Shown here: in pieces, positions 56,319 through 64,000 of the stretch
Layout: the number at the start of each line of letters is the position of its first letter
Numbering within the stretch: the first letter of the stretch is position 1
Source of the DNA: Streptomyces zhihengii
Lineage (GTDB): Bacteria; Actinomycetota; Actinomycetes; Streptomycetales; Streptomycetaceae
NCBI RefSeq assembly: GCF_016919245.1
Contig: NZ_JAFEJA010000001.1
Span: forward strand, 2,886,001 to 2,950,000
Direction: 5' to 3'
DNA length: 64,000 bases
Notes under the pieces: generated by a model
The model's input: only the letters and a program-made list of their open reading frames with translations
Database searches by the model: none
Told to the model about the DNA's origin: nothing
Position numbers and translations under genes: made by a program

Positions 56319-57056
56319 TCAGACGCCGCAGGTGGGCGCGGACCAGTACTTGCTGGGGCGGTGGTCGACGTGCGCGTGGTCGTTGTGACCGGGGTAGCCC
56401 GGGCCCAGGATCCCGTTGAACCCGTGGTTGCGGGCCTGCTTGGCCAGCGTGCACAGCGAGTGGGGGCCGGAGCCGAGGTCGGCCGCGTCACCGTACAGGT
56501 GGCGGCTGTTGGAGGCTCCGCCGACCGCGCTGTTGCAGGAGGTCGACCGGAATCCGCTGGTCACCCGGATCGGCTGGTCGCCCAGCGCGTGGCGCAGGGC
56601 CTCCAGCTTCCACATGGTGCGCAGCGCGTTCGACTTGGCGGTGGCCGCGCTCACCGCGCCACCCGCCCACGTCGAGTTGCAGTTGTTCAGCTCGGCGTAG
56701 GTGAAGTGGATCGGCGTGCAGTCGTTGTCCTGCAGCGCGTAGATCTTGTTGAAGGTGTTCGGTCCGGCGACACCGTCGGCGGCCAGCCCGTAGGCGGCCT
56801 GGAAGCGCTTGACGGCGGCCGCGGTGGCCGGGCCGTACGAGCCGTCGATGGCGAGGACGGAGTTGTAGCCCGGGTAGCCGGCGACCCGGATCTGGAGCTG
56901 CGTGACATCGGCGCCGGTCGCGCCCTGGTTCAGCGTCCTGCCCCAGGTGTAGCAGCCGTCCGCCTGTGCCGATCCGGCGGTGGCGACGACACCGGCCAGC
57001 CCGGCGACAGCGAGCATGACCATGGACAACAGAAGTCGTGCCGTTCGTCTCAGCAT
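56319..57056 (-). CDS. Secreted M15 zinc D-Ala-D-Ala carboxypeptidase
   Basis: A 245-residue secreted enzyme. The signal peptide (LLLSMVMLAVAGLAGVVATA) is followed by a peptidoglycan-binding domain (GADVTQLQIRVAGYPGYNSV, then GPATAAAVKRFQAAYGLAAD) and an M15A domain, with SRHLYGDAADLG (His, Asp) and DHAHVDH (His) zinc/active sites as in the Streptomyces albus G enzyme. It trims peptidoglycan stems. AGGGAGA precedes the ATG. It is convergent with nrdB. Confidence 0.92.
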   Translation of the reverse strand: MLRRTARLLLSMVMLAVAGLAGVVATAGSAQADGCYTWGRTLNQGATGADVTQLQIRVAGYPGYNSVLAIDGSYGPATAAAVKRFQAAYGLAADGVAGPNTFNKIYALQDNDCTPIHFTYAELNNCNSTWAGGAVSAATAKSNALRTMWKLEALRHALGDQPIRVTSGFRSTSCNSAVGGASNSRHLYGDAADLGSGPHSLCTLAKQARNHGFNGILGPGYPGHNDHAHVDHRPSKYWSAPTCGV

Positions 57057-57224
57057 TGCGTCTCCCTGTTGTGAAAGCTGTGTACGCACGAGACTGGCGT
57101 GACACGCTACGCGCGTCAACACCCCACGGAATACTGAGACTTGACCTCTCCATGACCATCCGGCGACGAGGCGCCCCGCCGGCGGACGCGCAGCCCCCGG
57201 CCCGGCGCCGCGCCCCCGGCACAC

Positions 57225-57261
57225 CCGAAGGGCCCCGCTCCTGGTGAGCGGGGCCCTTCGG
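57225..57261 (-). terminator. Terminator of def
   Basis: A perfect 16-bp stem CCGAAGGGCCCCGCTC / GAGCGGGGCCCTTCGG with a 5-nt loop, 38 bp past the def stop. Confidence 0.85.
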
Positions 57262-57298
57262 CCGCTGCCGCCGTGATCGAGCGCGGCGGGAGTACGCG

Positions 57299-57940
57299 TC
57301 AGTCGTTGGGGACGACCTCGTAGCGCGGGGTGCCCTCGGCCATCTGCCGCAGCGCGTCCTTGCGGTCCCGCTTGGAGAGCCGGTCGATGTAGAGGTAGCC
57401 GTACAGGTGGTCCGTCTCGTGCTGGAGGCAGCGGGCGAAGTACCCGGTGCCGCGCACCTTGATCGGGTTGCCCTGGGCGTCCTGGCCGCGCACCACCGCG
57501 TAGTCGGGCCGGGCGAGGGAGGCGTACGCGGTCGGGACGGAGAGGCAGCCCTCGTTGGAGTCGTCGAGGTTGCGCTGCTCGGGGGCGAGCTCCTCCAGCA
57601 CCGGGTTGCAGACGACACCGGTGTGACGGACGCCGTCGTCGTCGGGGCAGTCGTAGACGAAGACCTTGAGGTCGACGCCGATCTGGTTGGCGGCGAGCCC
57701 GACGCCCTCGGCGGTGCGCTGGCTGGCGAACATGTCGTCGATGAGGGACGCGAGCTCGTCGCCGAACTCCGTGACGTCCTTGCACTCCTTGTGGAGCACG
57801 GGGTTGCCCACCACCGTGATCGGACGCGAGGTGCCGCGCTCGCGGTACGCCAGCTCGCGCTCCTCGCAGTTCTCCGTGTCGACGACGAAACCGTCGTTCA
57901 CCTGCTCGTCCGTCTGCTGCTGCGACTGCTGCGACGCCAT
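57299..57940 (-). CDS. def: Peptide deformylase
   Basis: A 213-residue metalloenzyme that removes the formyl group from new proteins. All three motifs are present: [17 protein letters not shown] (metal Cys) and QHETDHLYG (metal His pair and Glu). The N-terminus has a Gln-rich leader ([15 protein letters not shown]) not needed for catalysis. Downstream of a TPR gene on the same strand with 81 bp between. It ends in a strong hairpin. Confidence 0.95.
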   Translation of the reverse strand: MASQQSQQQTDEQVNDGFVVDTENCEERELAYRERGTSRPITVVGNPVLHKECKDVTEFGDELASLIDDMFASQRTAEGVGLAANQIGVDLKVFVYDCPDDDGVRHTGVVCNPVLEELAPEQRNLDDSNEGCLSVPTAYASLARPDYAVVRGQDAQGNPIKVRGTGYFARCLQHETDHLYGYLYIDRLSKRDRKDALRQMAEGTPRYEVVPND

Positions 57941-58021
57941 GTCAGCCTCTGCGCCCTTCTCCGTACCGCCATCCCGGCCCGCTGCCGGTCACGCTGTGTC
58001 CGTACAGCCTACGGGCAGCGG

Positions 58022-59002
58022 TCAGCAGACTTCCTCGAGATCGCGCCACTCCCGGGAGTCCGGACTGTCCGCGACCCAGCCGTCCAGCAGCCCGCGCACC
58101 AGTCCGGGAGGAGCGGCTATGCCGCACTCGCGCTCCGGCGACCACAGGTCCCCGGCGGTGCGGTGGCCGAGCGGTCCGGGGTGACCGGGCTCGCTGTGGT
58201 CGTGGGGGTCGAGGTGCTCGCCCTCGCCCTCGGCGCTGGGCATCCGGCCCTCGGAACAGGCGCGGCACAGCAGCCGCACGGACGACGACCAGTCCTCGGC
58301 GGCGAAGCCCGCGTCGGCGGCCAGCTTCTCCAGGGCGTCCCGGTCGGCCTCGGTGGCCGCCTCCAGCAGCACCACCCAGGTCGGCACCGGTGACGGCGCC
58401 CACAGCTCGATCTCGTCGAAGACCGGGTAGGACGGCCCGGCGCTGGTGGTCCGCTCGCCGTTGGGCACCCCGTCGTGGAGCACGACCTCGCCCCAGCGGC
58501 GGCCCGACGAGGGCAGCGGGATGGAGAGCACCTCGATGCGTGCCGGGTCCAGCCGGCGGCCCCACACCACCTCGGCCTCGCCCTCGGGCGACAGCCGCAC
58601 CGCGGCGCTGCCGAGGTCCATGCCTACGGGCTCGGCGCCGGCCGCGACCGCGCCGGGGACCTTCAGCCCGTACGCCTGCCAGGCACGACGGGCCAGCGGC
58701 CAGTCCTGGAGGGCGGTGGCCGCGATGCCGACGTTCCACCAGTCGGGGGCGCCGGTCTCCTTGTCGAGCAGGGCGACCGCGCGCAGTCCGGCGGCCCGCG
58801 CCTGCTCCCAGTCGTGCCGGAACTTGTGCAGCAGCGCCAGGTTGAACCAGGACTCGGAGAGCCACGGTTCAAGGTCCGCCGCCTTCGTCAGCAGCGCACC
58901 CGCGTCCTCGTACCGGCCGTCGCCGATCAGCGTGAACGCGCGGTCGGTGGCCTGCCGCCACGAGGCGGAGGGCCGATGCCGTACCTTCCCGAAGATCTTC
59001 AC
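58022..59002 (-). CDS. Tetratricopeptide repeat protein
   Basis: A 326-residue soluble protein. Residues about 10-115 show TPR helices (TDRAFTLIGDGRYEDAGALL, SWFNLALLHKFRHDWEQARA, IAATALQDWPLARRAWQAYG). The rest has an unassigned domain with segments RRWGEVVLHDGVPNGERT and SVRLLCRACSEGRMP. TPRs mediate protein contacts; the partner is unknown. The GTG gives VKIFGKVRHRPSASW; other in-frame starts exist upstream. Confidence 0.8.
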   Translation of the reverse strand: MKIFGKVRHRPSASWRQATDRAFTLIGDGRYEDAGALLTKAADLEPWLSESWFNLALLHKFRHDWEQARAAGLRAVALLDKETGAPDWWNVGIAATALQDWPLARRAWQAYGLKVPGAVAAGAEPVGMDLGSAAVRLSPEGEAEVVWGRRLDPARIEVLSIPLPSSGRRWGEVVLHDGVPNGERTTSAGPSYPVFDEIELWAPSPVPTWVVLLEAATEADRDALEKLAADAGFAAEDWSSSVRLLCRACSEGRMPSAEGEGEHLDPHDHSEPGHPGPLGHRTAGDLWSPERECGIAAPPGLVRGLLDGWVADSPDSREWRDLEEVC

Positions 59003-59161
59003 GCTTCCCGCCTGCCGGTCGCTCGGGCCAGGGCCCCGGACATGCCTGTGCACCTCTTCAGTGCCTTCTTTCGCATCCAACCATGCCCGGTCGCAGGCTC
59101 GCTCATTACCCATGGGTTACCCCGGTGGGAGCGGGGTTCACCCTGTGCCGCGGGCCCGCCC

Positions 59162-60493
59162 TCAGCCGGAGGCGCCGGGCCCCGCGCCCCGCCCGAGCAC
59201 CCGGGCCAGCGCCTCGACGACCGCGGGCGCGTAGTCGTGCCCGGTCCCCAGGCGCAACTGCTCCAGCGCCGCGAGAGCTCCTCCCGCACTGGCTCCGCTT
59301 CCCCCGGCCAGGTCCTCGTATGCGTTGGCGGCGCGGACGATTCTCGCGGTGAGCGGCTGTTCCCGGTACGGATCGGCCTGCCGCTCCACGACGGCCGCCA
59401 CCGCGGACGCGACGCCGGTCGTGCGGACGACCGCGCCGCCGAGCAGGGCGATACGGCGCTGCTCGGCGGCCGGCAGCGGTGCGGTCGCGCCGCCGGGCAC
59501 CGGGTCGACGAGGGAGAGCTGACCGATGTCGTGCATCAGCGCCGCGTACTCCAGCACCGTCAGCTCCGGCCCGGGCAGCCGCAGCTCGCGGCCGACGGCG
59601 ACACTGAGCGCGGCGACCCTGCGGGCGTGGCCGGACGGCGTGTAGCCGGCGATCTCGGTGGCCCGGGCCAGCGAGACGATGGTCTGCCGGTAGGTGGTGC
59701 GCACGGCGGCGTACCGGCGCAGCGCGAGCTGGGTCAGCAGCAGCGGGACACAGAAGACCGGCAGCGCCCACAGCCCCGCGACGGCGACGGCCAGGGCCAT
59801 CACGGCCCCGGTCGCGCACACGGCGGGGCCTATGCCGCGCAGCTCCCCCACCTCCTCGCGCAGGGCGCTCCCGAAGGGGGACCCGGTGCGGGCGCTCAGC
59901 AGGGCGGCGGCCAGCACGGCGTCGCACAGGGCGGTGAGCCCGAGCAGCACCAGCAGGAACAGCGCGTACGCGCTGCCGTGCCCGAGCTCCTCGTCCAGCG
60001 TGCCCGCGTTGTAGAGGGGCTGGAAGCAGACCGCGGCGAAGGCGGTGGTCAGCACCCGCCTGGCCACCCGGTCGGGCACCGCGCCGTCGCCCCGGGCCAC
60101 CCGGGGCACCGCGCCCACCAGCGCGGCGGCCAGCACCACGGCGACGACCTGGAGGGCTCCGTGGCCGGTGGGGCGCCCGGCGCACTCGCCGAGCAGGGCG
60201 TAGGCGAGGGAGCCGGCGGCGGCGAGCGGCGCGGGCTCCCGCCCCCACGGCTCGCGGGGCACCGCGACCGGCCCCGCGTCGGCCGGCGCGCTCCACCGCG
60301 CCAGTTCGCCGACCGCGGCGAAGGCGCCGAAGGCCAGGGCGACGGCCGGATCGACGAGCCCGGTGTGCGCCGTGGCCGCCACCGCCCAGACGGCGAGGGC
60401 CGCGGCCGCGCCGTGCACGAGGGGGGCGACCAGCCCCCGGGGCGAGGCCCCGGCCCGTGCCGCCCCGTGCGCTCCCGCCGCCGCGGATCTCAT
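59162..60493 (-). CDS. Multi-spanning membrane HD-domain protein, degenerate
   Basis: 443 residues. The N-terminal about 270 residues hold some 7-8 hydrophobic segments (LALAVAVAGLWALPVFCVPL near the end), followed by a cytoplasmic HD domain: SGHARRVAALSVAVGREL and LMHDIGQLSLVDP. The HHE and DGxGYP motifs of active HD-GYP enzymes are missing (VERQADPYREQPL stands in their place), so cyclic-di-GMP cleavage is doubtful. Its ATG overlaps the stop of the intact HD-GYP gene upstream, so the two are made together and may form a complex. Confidence 0.82.
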   Translation of the reverse strand: MRSAAAGAHGAARAGASPRGLVAPLVHGAAAALAVWAVAATAHTGLVDPAVALAFGAFAAVGELARWSAPADAGPVAVPREPWGREPAPLAAAGSLAYALLGECAGRPTGHGALQVVAVVLAAALVGAVPRVARGDGAVPDRVARRVLTTAFAAVCFQPLYNAGTLDEELGHGSAYALFLLVLLGLTALCDAVLAAALLSARTGSPFGSALREEVGELRGIGPAVCATGAVMALAVAVAGLWALPVFCVPLLLTQLALRRYAAVRTTYRQTIVSLARATEIAGYTPSGHARRVAALSVAVGRELRLPGPELTVLEYAALMHDIGQLSLVDPVPGGATAPLPAAEQRRIALLGGAVVRTTGVASAVAAVVERQADPYREQPLTARIVRAANAYEDLAGGSGASAGGALAALEQLRLGTGHDYAPAVVEALARVLGRGAGPGASG

Positions 60494-61827
60494 CCGGACC
60501 TCGACCGGTCCGCGCCGGCGCTCCCCCGCTGAGGTGCCGGGAGGGATCCCGGTTCGTCGGAGGTGACGGCCGTCTCCCAGCCCTCCCGCTCCACGGCGCG
60601 CACCAGCGCGCCCACCATCAGCGGGTCGAACTGGGTCCCGGCGCAGCGCCGCAGTTCGGCCAGGGCGTCCGCGACCGGGCGGGAGCGCCGGTAGGAGCGG
60701 GTGGAGGTCATGGCGTCGAAGGCGTCGGCGACGGCCACCACCCGGGCGGACTCGGGGATGGACCCGCCGGCGAGTCCGTAGGGGTAGCCGGTGCCGTCCA
60801 GCCGTTCGTGGTGGTGGAGGATGGCGGCCCGCGCCTCCCCGAGGAAGCCGATGCCGCGGACCATCTCGTGCCCGTACTCGGGATGCAGCTCGATCACCCG
60901 CCGCTCCTCCGGGGTGAGCGGGCCGTCCTTGCGGAGCACCCTGGTCGGTACGCCGAGCTTGCCCACGTCGTGCAGGATCCCGGCGAAGCGGATCGTCTCC
61001 AGCCGCCCCTCGGGCATGCCCAGCTCGCGGGCGATCAGCACCGAGGCCCGGCCGACCCGCTCGCTGTGGCCCCGGGTGTAGCGGTCCTTGAGGTCGACGG
61101 CGTGCACCAGGGCCCGGATGGTCGCCCGGTGCGCCGCCCGTTCCCGGTGGTACTGCGCGAAGATCCAGCAGGAGATGTACATGGGCAGCAGCACGAAGAG
61201 CGCGGACACCGGCCCGTAGGAGCTGCGCCACAGCACGGCCATCATCAGCCCGGCCAGGCCGTGCACGGCGTGCGGGGCCGGCGCGAGCGGCCGCAGCGCG
61301 CCCCGGCGCGGCGGGGTGCGCTCGGCGCTCGCCCGGATCAGGGTGTCGAGGGCGCCGAGGGCCAGTCCGAAGGCGAGCGCCGCGGCGAGCACGGGCACCA
61401 GGACGTACGGGAAGTCCGCCGCGTCCAGGGCGGTGGCGCCGCCCGCCCACGCGTACACCGCCGCGGCGGCCCGGGTGGCGAGGGCCAGTTCGGCGGCGTG
61501 CCAGGCGCGCCGGATCCAGGGCGCGGTGCCGCTGCCGTCCATCGCGCCGAGCAGGGCGCCCGGCACGGGGACGAGCGCGGCGGCGGCCGGCGGCAGCAGG
61601 AAGGCCGCGGCGAGCAGCACGGGGAAGAAGGAGCCGGCGCCGACGGCGGCGGGGACGCCCCGCCCGGTGCCGCGGCCGGGCAGTTCGCACACCGCGTACA
61701 CGCAGGCCAGCAGGGCGACGGCGGTCCACGGGACACCGGGCGCCGTCAGCGAGGGAGCGGCGCACAGGGCGGCGCCGAGGGCGGCAGCGCAGATGACGGC
61801 GCCTGCCGCCCTGGGTGTGGCCGTCAC
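60490..61827 (-). CDS. Membrane HD-GYP phosphodiesterase
   Basis: 445 residues. Around eight hydrophobic segments occupy residues 1-215; the cytoplasmic HD-GYP domain has HSERVGRASVLIARELGM, ILHDVGKLGVPTRVL near 284, HPEYGHEMV, and HHHERLDGTGYPYG near 340, all motif residues intact. HD-GYP proteins hydrolyse cyclic di-GMP, which controls development in Streptomyces. GTG start with GAGGAGG upstream. The stop overlaps the next HD gene (ATGA). Confidence 0.92.
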   Translation of the reverse strand: MTATPRAAGAVICAAALGAALCAAPSLTAPGVPWTAVALLACVYAVCELPGRGTGRGVPAAVGAGSFFPVLLAAAFLLPPAAAALVPVPGALLGAMDGSGTAPWIRRAWHAAELALATRAAAAVYAWAGGATALDAADFPYVLVPVLAAALAFGLALGALDTLIRASAERTPPRRGALRPLAPAPHAVHGLAGLMMAVLWRSSYGPVSALFVLLPMYISCWIFAQYHRERAAHRATIRALVHAVDLKDRYTRGHSERVGRASVLIARELGMPEGRLETIRFAGILHDVGKLGVPTRVLRKDGPLTPEERRVIELHPEYGHEMVRGIGFLGEARAAILHHHERLDGTGYPYGLAGGSIPESARVVAVADAFDAMTSTRSYRRSRPVADALAELRRCAGTQFDPLMVGALVRAVEREGWETAVTSDEPGSLPAPQRGSAGADRSRSG

Positions 61828-61940
61828 TGCCCGCGTCCTCCTCGACTCCCGCGTCACGCTAGCGAGACGGGAGGCGGGCCGGGGCGCTTCGGAGCCGTTT
61901 CCCACGTACGGGTGAACAGCCGGGGCGGGGACATGACGAA

Positions 61941-61963
61941 GGCGCGGACCCCTGGTCCGCGCC
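61941..61963 (-). terminator. Terminator of sigR-rsrA
   Basis: GGCGCGGACC pairs with GGTCCGCGCC around a 3-nt loop, 38 bp past the rsrA stop. Confidence 0.75.
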
Positions 61964-62000
61964 CTCGCAAGCGTTCCCCGTACGGCACCGCCGGGCGGTG

Positions 62001-62297
62001 CTACTCCTGTGCGGCGGCCACGTCCTGGTCGGGCACGGCCTGGCCGGAACGGATCAGGTCGATCCGCCCCATCACCTTGGCCCGCAGATCGGCGGGCACG
62101 TCGTCCTGGCCGCAGCACCGCTTGACCAGCTTCTTCACCGCCTGCTCCAGGCCGTACTTCTCCAGGCACGGGGAGCACTCCTCGAAGTGCACCTCGAACT
62201 TGGTGCAGTCACTGTCGGGCATCTCGTGGTCGAGGAACTCGTAGAGATGGTCCAGGACCTCAGAGCAGTCCGTCTCGTGCGGCTCTCCGCAGCTCAT
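62001..62297 (-). CDS. rsrA: Redox-sensing zinc anti-sigma factor RsrA
   Basis: A 98-residue ZAS protein. His37-X3-Cys41-X2-Cys44 is the zinc site; Cys11 and the Cys61-Cys62 pair are at the same positions as in S. coelicolor RsrA. Reduced RsrA holds SigR; disulfide stress ejects zinc and frees it. The ATG overlaps the sigR stop. Cys3 and Cys31 are extra. Confidence 0.97.
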   Translation of the reverse strand: MSCGEPHETDCSEVLDHLYEFLDHEMPDSDCTKFEVHFEECSPCLEKYGLEQAVKKLVKRCCGQDDVPADLRAKVMGRIDLIRSGQAVPDQDVAAAQE

Positions 62298-62959
62298 GAG
62301 CCCGAGCCTTTCGCGTCGTTCGACTCCCCCGCACCGGCCGGGACCAGCCCGCGCTCGCGGGCGTAGTCCTCCAGCATGCCGCGCAGCTGGCGGCGGCCGC
62401 GGTGCAGGCGGGACATCACCGTACCGATGGGTGTCCCCATGATGTCCGCGATCTCCTTGTACGCAAAGCCCTCGACGTCGGCGAGATACACCGCGATGCG
62501 GAACTCCTCCGGAATCGCCTGAAGGGCGGCCTTCACGTCGGAGTCCGGCAGGTGGTCGAGGGCCTGGGACTCCGCCGAGCGCAGACCGGTCGACATGTGC
62601 GACTCGGCCCGTGCGAGCTGCCAGTCCTCGATCTCCTCCGCCGCGCTGCGCTGGGGTTCGCGCTGCTTCTTGCGGTACGAGTTGATGAAGGTGTTGGTGA
62701 GGATGCGGTACATCCACGCCTTGAGGTTGGTGCCCTCGCGGAACTGGTGGAACGAGCCGTACGCCTTCGCGTACGTCTCCTGCACCAGGTCCTCGGCATC
62801 GGCCGGGTTGCGCGTCATGCGCAGCGCCGCCGAGTACATCTGGTCGAGAAAGCCGAGGGCGTCCCGCTCGAAACGGGCGTTGCGCTCCGCCGTCGTCTCC
62901 TCGGACTGCTCCGCCCGGCCGTCGTCGGTCCCCGCGTCGGTCCCAGTGACCGGACCCAC
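62294..62959 (-). CDS. sigR: Thiol-oxidative stress ECF sigma factor SigR
   Basis: The short form has 221 residues. Region 2 covers [37 protein letters not shown] and [20 protein letters not shown]; region 4 has [20 protein letters not shown] and [18 protein letters not shown]. It directs the disulfide-stress regulon (thioredoxins, mycothiol genes, proteases). The GTG at 62959 follows GGAGG; the frame stays open upstream to an ATG at 63145 that gives the long, unstable sigma-R-prime. The stop overlaps rsrA. Confidence 0.96.
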   Translation of the reverse strand: MGPVTGTDAGTDDGRAEQSEETTAERNARFERDALGFLDQMYSAALRMTRNPADAEDLVQETYAKAYGSFHQFREGTNLKAWMYRILTNTFINSYRKKQREPQRSAAEEIEDWQLARAESHMSTGLRSAESQALDHLPDSDVKAALQAIPEEFRIAVYLADVEGFAYKEIADIMGTPIGTVMSRLHRGRRQLRGMLEDYARERGLVPAGAGESNDAKGSGS

Positions 62960-63145
62960 CTCCTCCAACGCTGTGGCGGGACCGAAAGCGGACCCGCTCG
63001 CATCGGAGAATAGTCGACCTTGCCTCGCCGGGGCCTGCTCACCGGTGCCGCCCGCCACGGGAACGGCCCCGGTCCCGCCCTGTGACAGCACTGTCCAGTC
63101 CAGCCCTGAGGCGCGGCCGGCTGCCGGGCAGAAGGTCGTTCCCAT
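62960..63145 (-). CDS. sigR: N-terminal extension of sigma-R-prime
   Basis: The frame upstream of the SigR GTG has an in-frame ATG at 63145 giving 62 extra residues ([20 protein letters not shown] at the start). In S. coelicolor a transcript from the sigma-R-dependent promoter makes a longer, unstable isoform with a similar N-terminal extension for positive feedback. The extension is Gly/Ala-rich with no domain. The length is close to that reported, so I treat it as the same feature, not a separate gene. Confidence 0.75.
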
Positions 63146-63188
63146 GTGGTGGACTCCCTACTCCGAATTCGTTTCTGACATCCGGCTC

Positions 63189-63214
63189 AACAGCGGGGCG
63201 CCGCCGCGCATTCC
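63189..63214 (-). promoter_or_regulatory. Sigma-R-dependent autoregulatory promoter of sigR
   Basis: On the minus strand GGAAT (63214-63210) is followed by exactly 18 nt and GTT (63191-63189), a perfect sigma-R consensus, about 45 bp upstream of the sigma-R-prime ATG. It matches sigRp2 of S. coelicolor. Confidence 0.92.
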
Positions 63215-63222
63215 CGGGCCCG

Positions 63223-63855
63223 TCAGCCCAGCGCGGCCGTCCACCGCACCACCGCGCCGGTGATCGTCTCCAGCGTCCGCTCCTCGGTGGTCCCCGACCG
63301 TCTGGGCACCGCGAAGCCGTGGTCCGCGTGCGGGACTTCGGTCATCTCCCAGGGCCCCTCGGGAAACTCGTCCGGATGCCCGAACGGATCGTTGCCGCCC
63401 TGCACCACCAGCGTGGGCACACCGGCGCCGAGCAGCTCGGGCGCCCGGGACTTCTCCGGCCGGCCCGGCGGGTGCAGGGGGAAGGAGAGCGCGAGCACCC
63501 CGGCCGCGCCGAGCGCGGTGGCCGTGCGGCAGGCGACGCGCGCCCCGGCGCTGCGGCCGCCGGCGACCACCGGCGGGCCCGCCTCCGTCAGCACCGGCCA
63601 CACTCCGTGCCACCCGGCGTCGAGGGTCCTCGGCGCGGGGGCGAGCTTCTTGCCGGCCACCCGCCAGGGCTGCTCCACCAGGGCGACGGTGACGCCGTGC
63701 GGGGGGAGCGCGGCGGCGATCGCCGCCAGGTCCCGCGCCCCGATCCCGCCGCCGGCCCCGTGGCCGAGCGCCAGCACCAGGCGCGCTCCGGGTGCCGTGA
63801 ACCAGGTGACGCGGGCCTCGCCGGCGTCCGTTGCGACCATCTGCGTACGACTCAC
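63223..63855 (-). CDS. Alpha/beta hydrolase (KANL3/Tex30-like)
   Basis: A 210-residue alpha/beta-hydrolase-fold protein. LVLALGHGAGGGIGARDL is the oxyanion region; VVAGGRSAGARVACRTA is the nucleophile elbow GGRSAGA with Ser; VQGGNDPFG supplies the Asp and VPHADHGF the His. The family is dienelactone-hydrolase related; substrate unknown. GTG start, with ATG at 63840 as alternative. It runs upstream of sigR, whose promoter starts just past its stop. Confidence 0.85.
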   Translation of the reverse strand: MSRTQMVATDAGEARVTWFTAPGARLVLALGHGAGGGIGARDLAAIAAALPPHGVTVALVEQPWRVAGKKLAPAPRTLDAGWHGVWPVLTEAGPPVVAGGRSAGARVACRTATALGAAGVLALSFPLHPPGRPEKSRAPELLGAGVPTLVVQGGNDPFGHPDEFPEGPWEMTEVPHADHGFAVPRRSGTTEERTLETITGAVVRWTAALG

Positions 63856-63914
63856 GCCCCCATCCTCCCGCCCGGGGCGCGGCCGTCCGGCAGGCGCCCC
63901 GGGCGGACGGCGTG

Positions 63915-64000
63915 TCAGAACAGCACCGGCTCCTCGGGACCGGCCAGCTCCTCCAGCAGCTCGGGGCCGTTGTTGCGCACATTGCTCACCGCGGTGGCCA
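63915..64000 (-). CDS. SRAP/YedK-like protein, C-terminal end only
   Basis: Only the last 28 codons are present, ending SNVRNNGPELLEELAG...EEPVLF. The VSNVRNNGPEL segment resembles the C-terminus of SOS-response-associated peptidases (HMCES/YedK), which cross-link abasic DNA. The rest lies beyond the window, so the call is tentative. Confidence 0.5.
   Translation of the reverse strand, partial: ATAVSNVRNNGPELLEELAGPEEPVLF

Overview
This 64 kb window is the chromosomal core of a Streptomyces. Several things point there: very high G+C with strong third-position GC bias, frequent GTG and some TTG starts, coupled ATGA/GTGA junctions, and the signature genes sigR-rsrA, wblE, sodN-sodX, sigH with its anti-sigma factor, the das chitobiose locus and a cvn conservon. 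From what I know of the S. coelicolor genome, gene order is largely collinear with its central core. I saw no phage, transposon, CRISPR array, tRNA or rRNA gene.

Layout. 0-4 kb (minus): conservon cvnA-cvnB-cvnC, cut at the window edge. 4-11 kb: PP2C-like protein, MarR regulator, secreted GH25 lysozyme, Cys-rich pentapeptide protein, and Lon protease divergent from a GNAT gene with an HspR-type operator between them. 11-18 kb: spermidine-synthase-like protein, a two-component pair, and the fused 2-oxoglutarate decarboxylase/dehydrogenase kgd. 18-21 kb: DUF4097 plus a PadR regulator behind a palindromic operator. 21-28 kb: alcohol-dehydrogenase-like enzyme, malic enzyme, a polar amino acid ABC transporter, methyltransferase, CGNR regulator. 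28-31 kb: sodX/sodN nickel superoxide dismutase, and a LysR regulator divergent from snapalysin snpA. 31-36 kb: small hypothetical genes, polyprenyl synthetase, ACC-deaminase-like enzyme, CPA1 antiporter divergent from a UBP zinc finger. 36-42 kb: anti-sigma/sigH, lipid kinase, wblE, PAS/GAF sensor kinase. 42-50 kb: SIS isomerase, dasD, dasCBA and divergent dasR with two dre operators. 50-52 kb: DUF3311 plus a sodium:solute symporter. 52-56 kb: B12-riboswitch-controlled class Ia ribonucleotide reductase nrdAB. 56-62 kb: M15 peptidase, peptide deformylase, TPR protein, and two coupled membrane HD proteins (one HD-GYP, one degenerate). 62-64 kb: rsrA-sigR with an upstream sigma-R promoter, a hydrolase, and the end of an SRAP-like gene.

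How it works together. Much of the window is stress and nutrient regulation: thiol-oxidative stress (SigR/RsrA, possibly also driving lon), osmotic or developmental sigma factor (SigH), superoxide defence (Ni-SOD and its processing protease), iron-sulfur regulator WblE, chitin/N-acetylglucosamine sensing (DasR-DasABC), B12-gated dNTP synthesis, and the 2-oxoglutarate/malate branch of carbon metabolism beside an amino acid importer.

No wholly new multi-gene system stands out. The best leads are a HAIR operator overlapping a sigma-R-like promoter at lon with a 13-bp inverted copy toward the divergent gene, a PadR protein with a long charged helical tail behind a DUF4097 gene, an HD-GYP protein coupled to a degenerate HD partner, a Cys-rich/pentapeptide fusion with a 12-bp tandem repeat at its start codon, and a dre-like site outside the known das promoter. 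Terminators, operators and repeats were found by eye; starts were chosen by ribosome binding site, coupling and family length.
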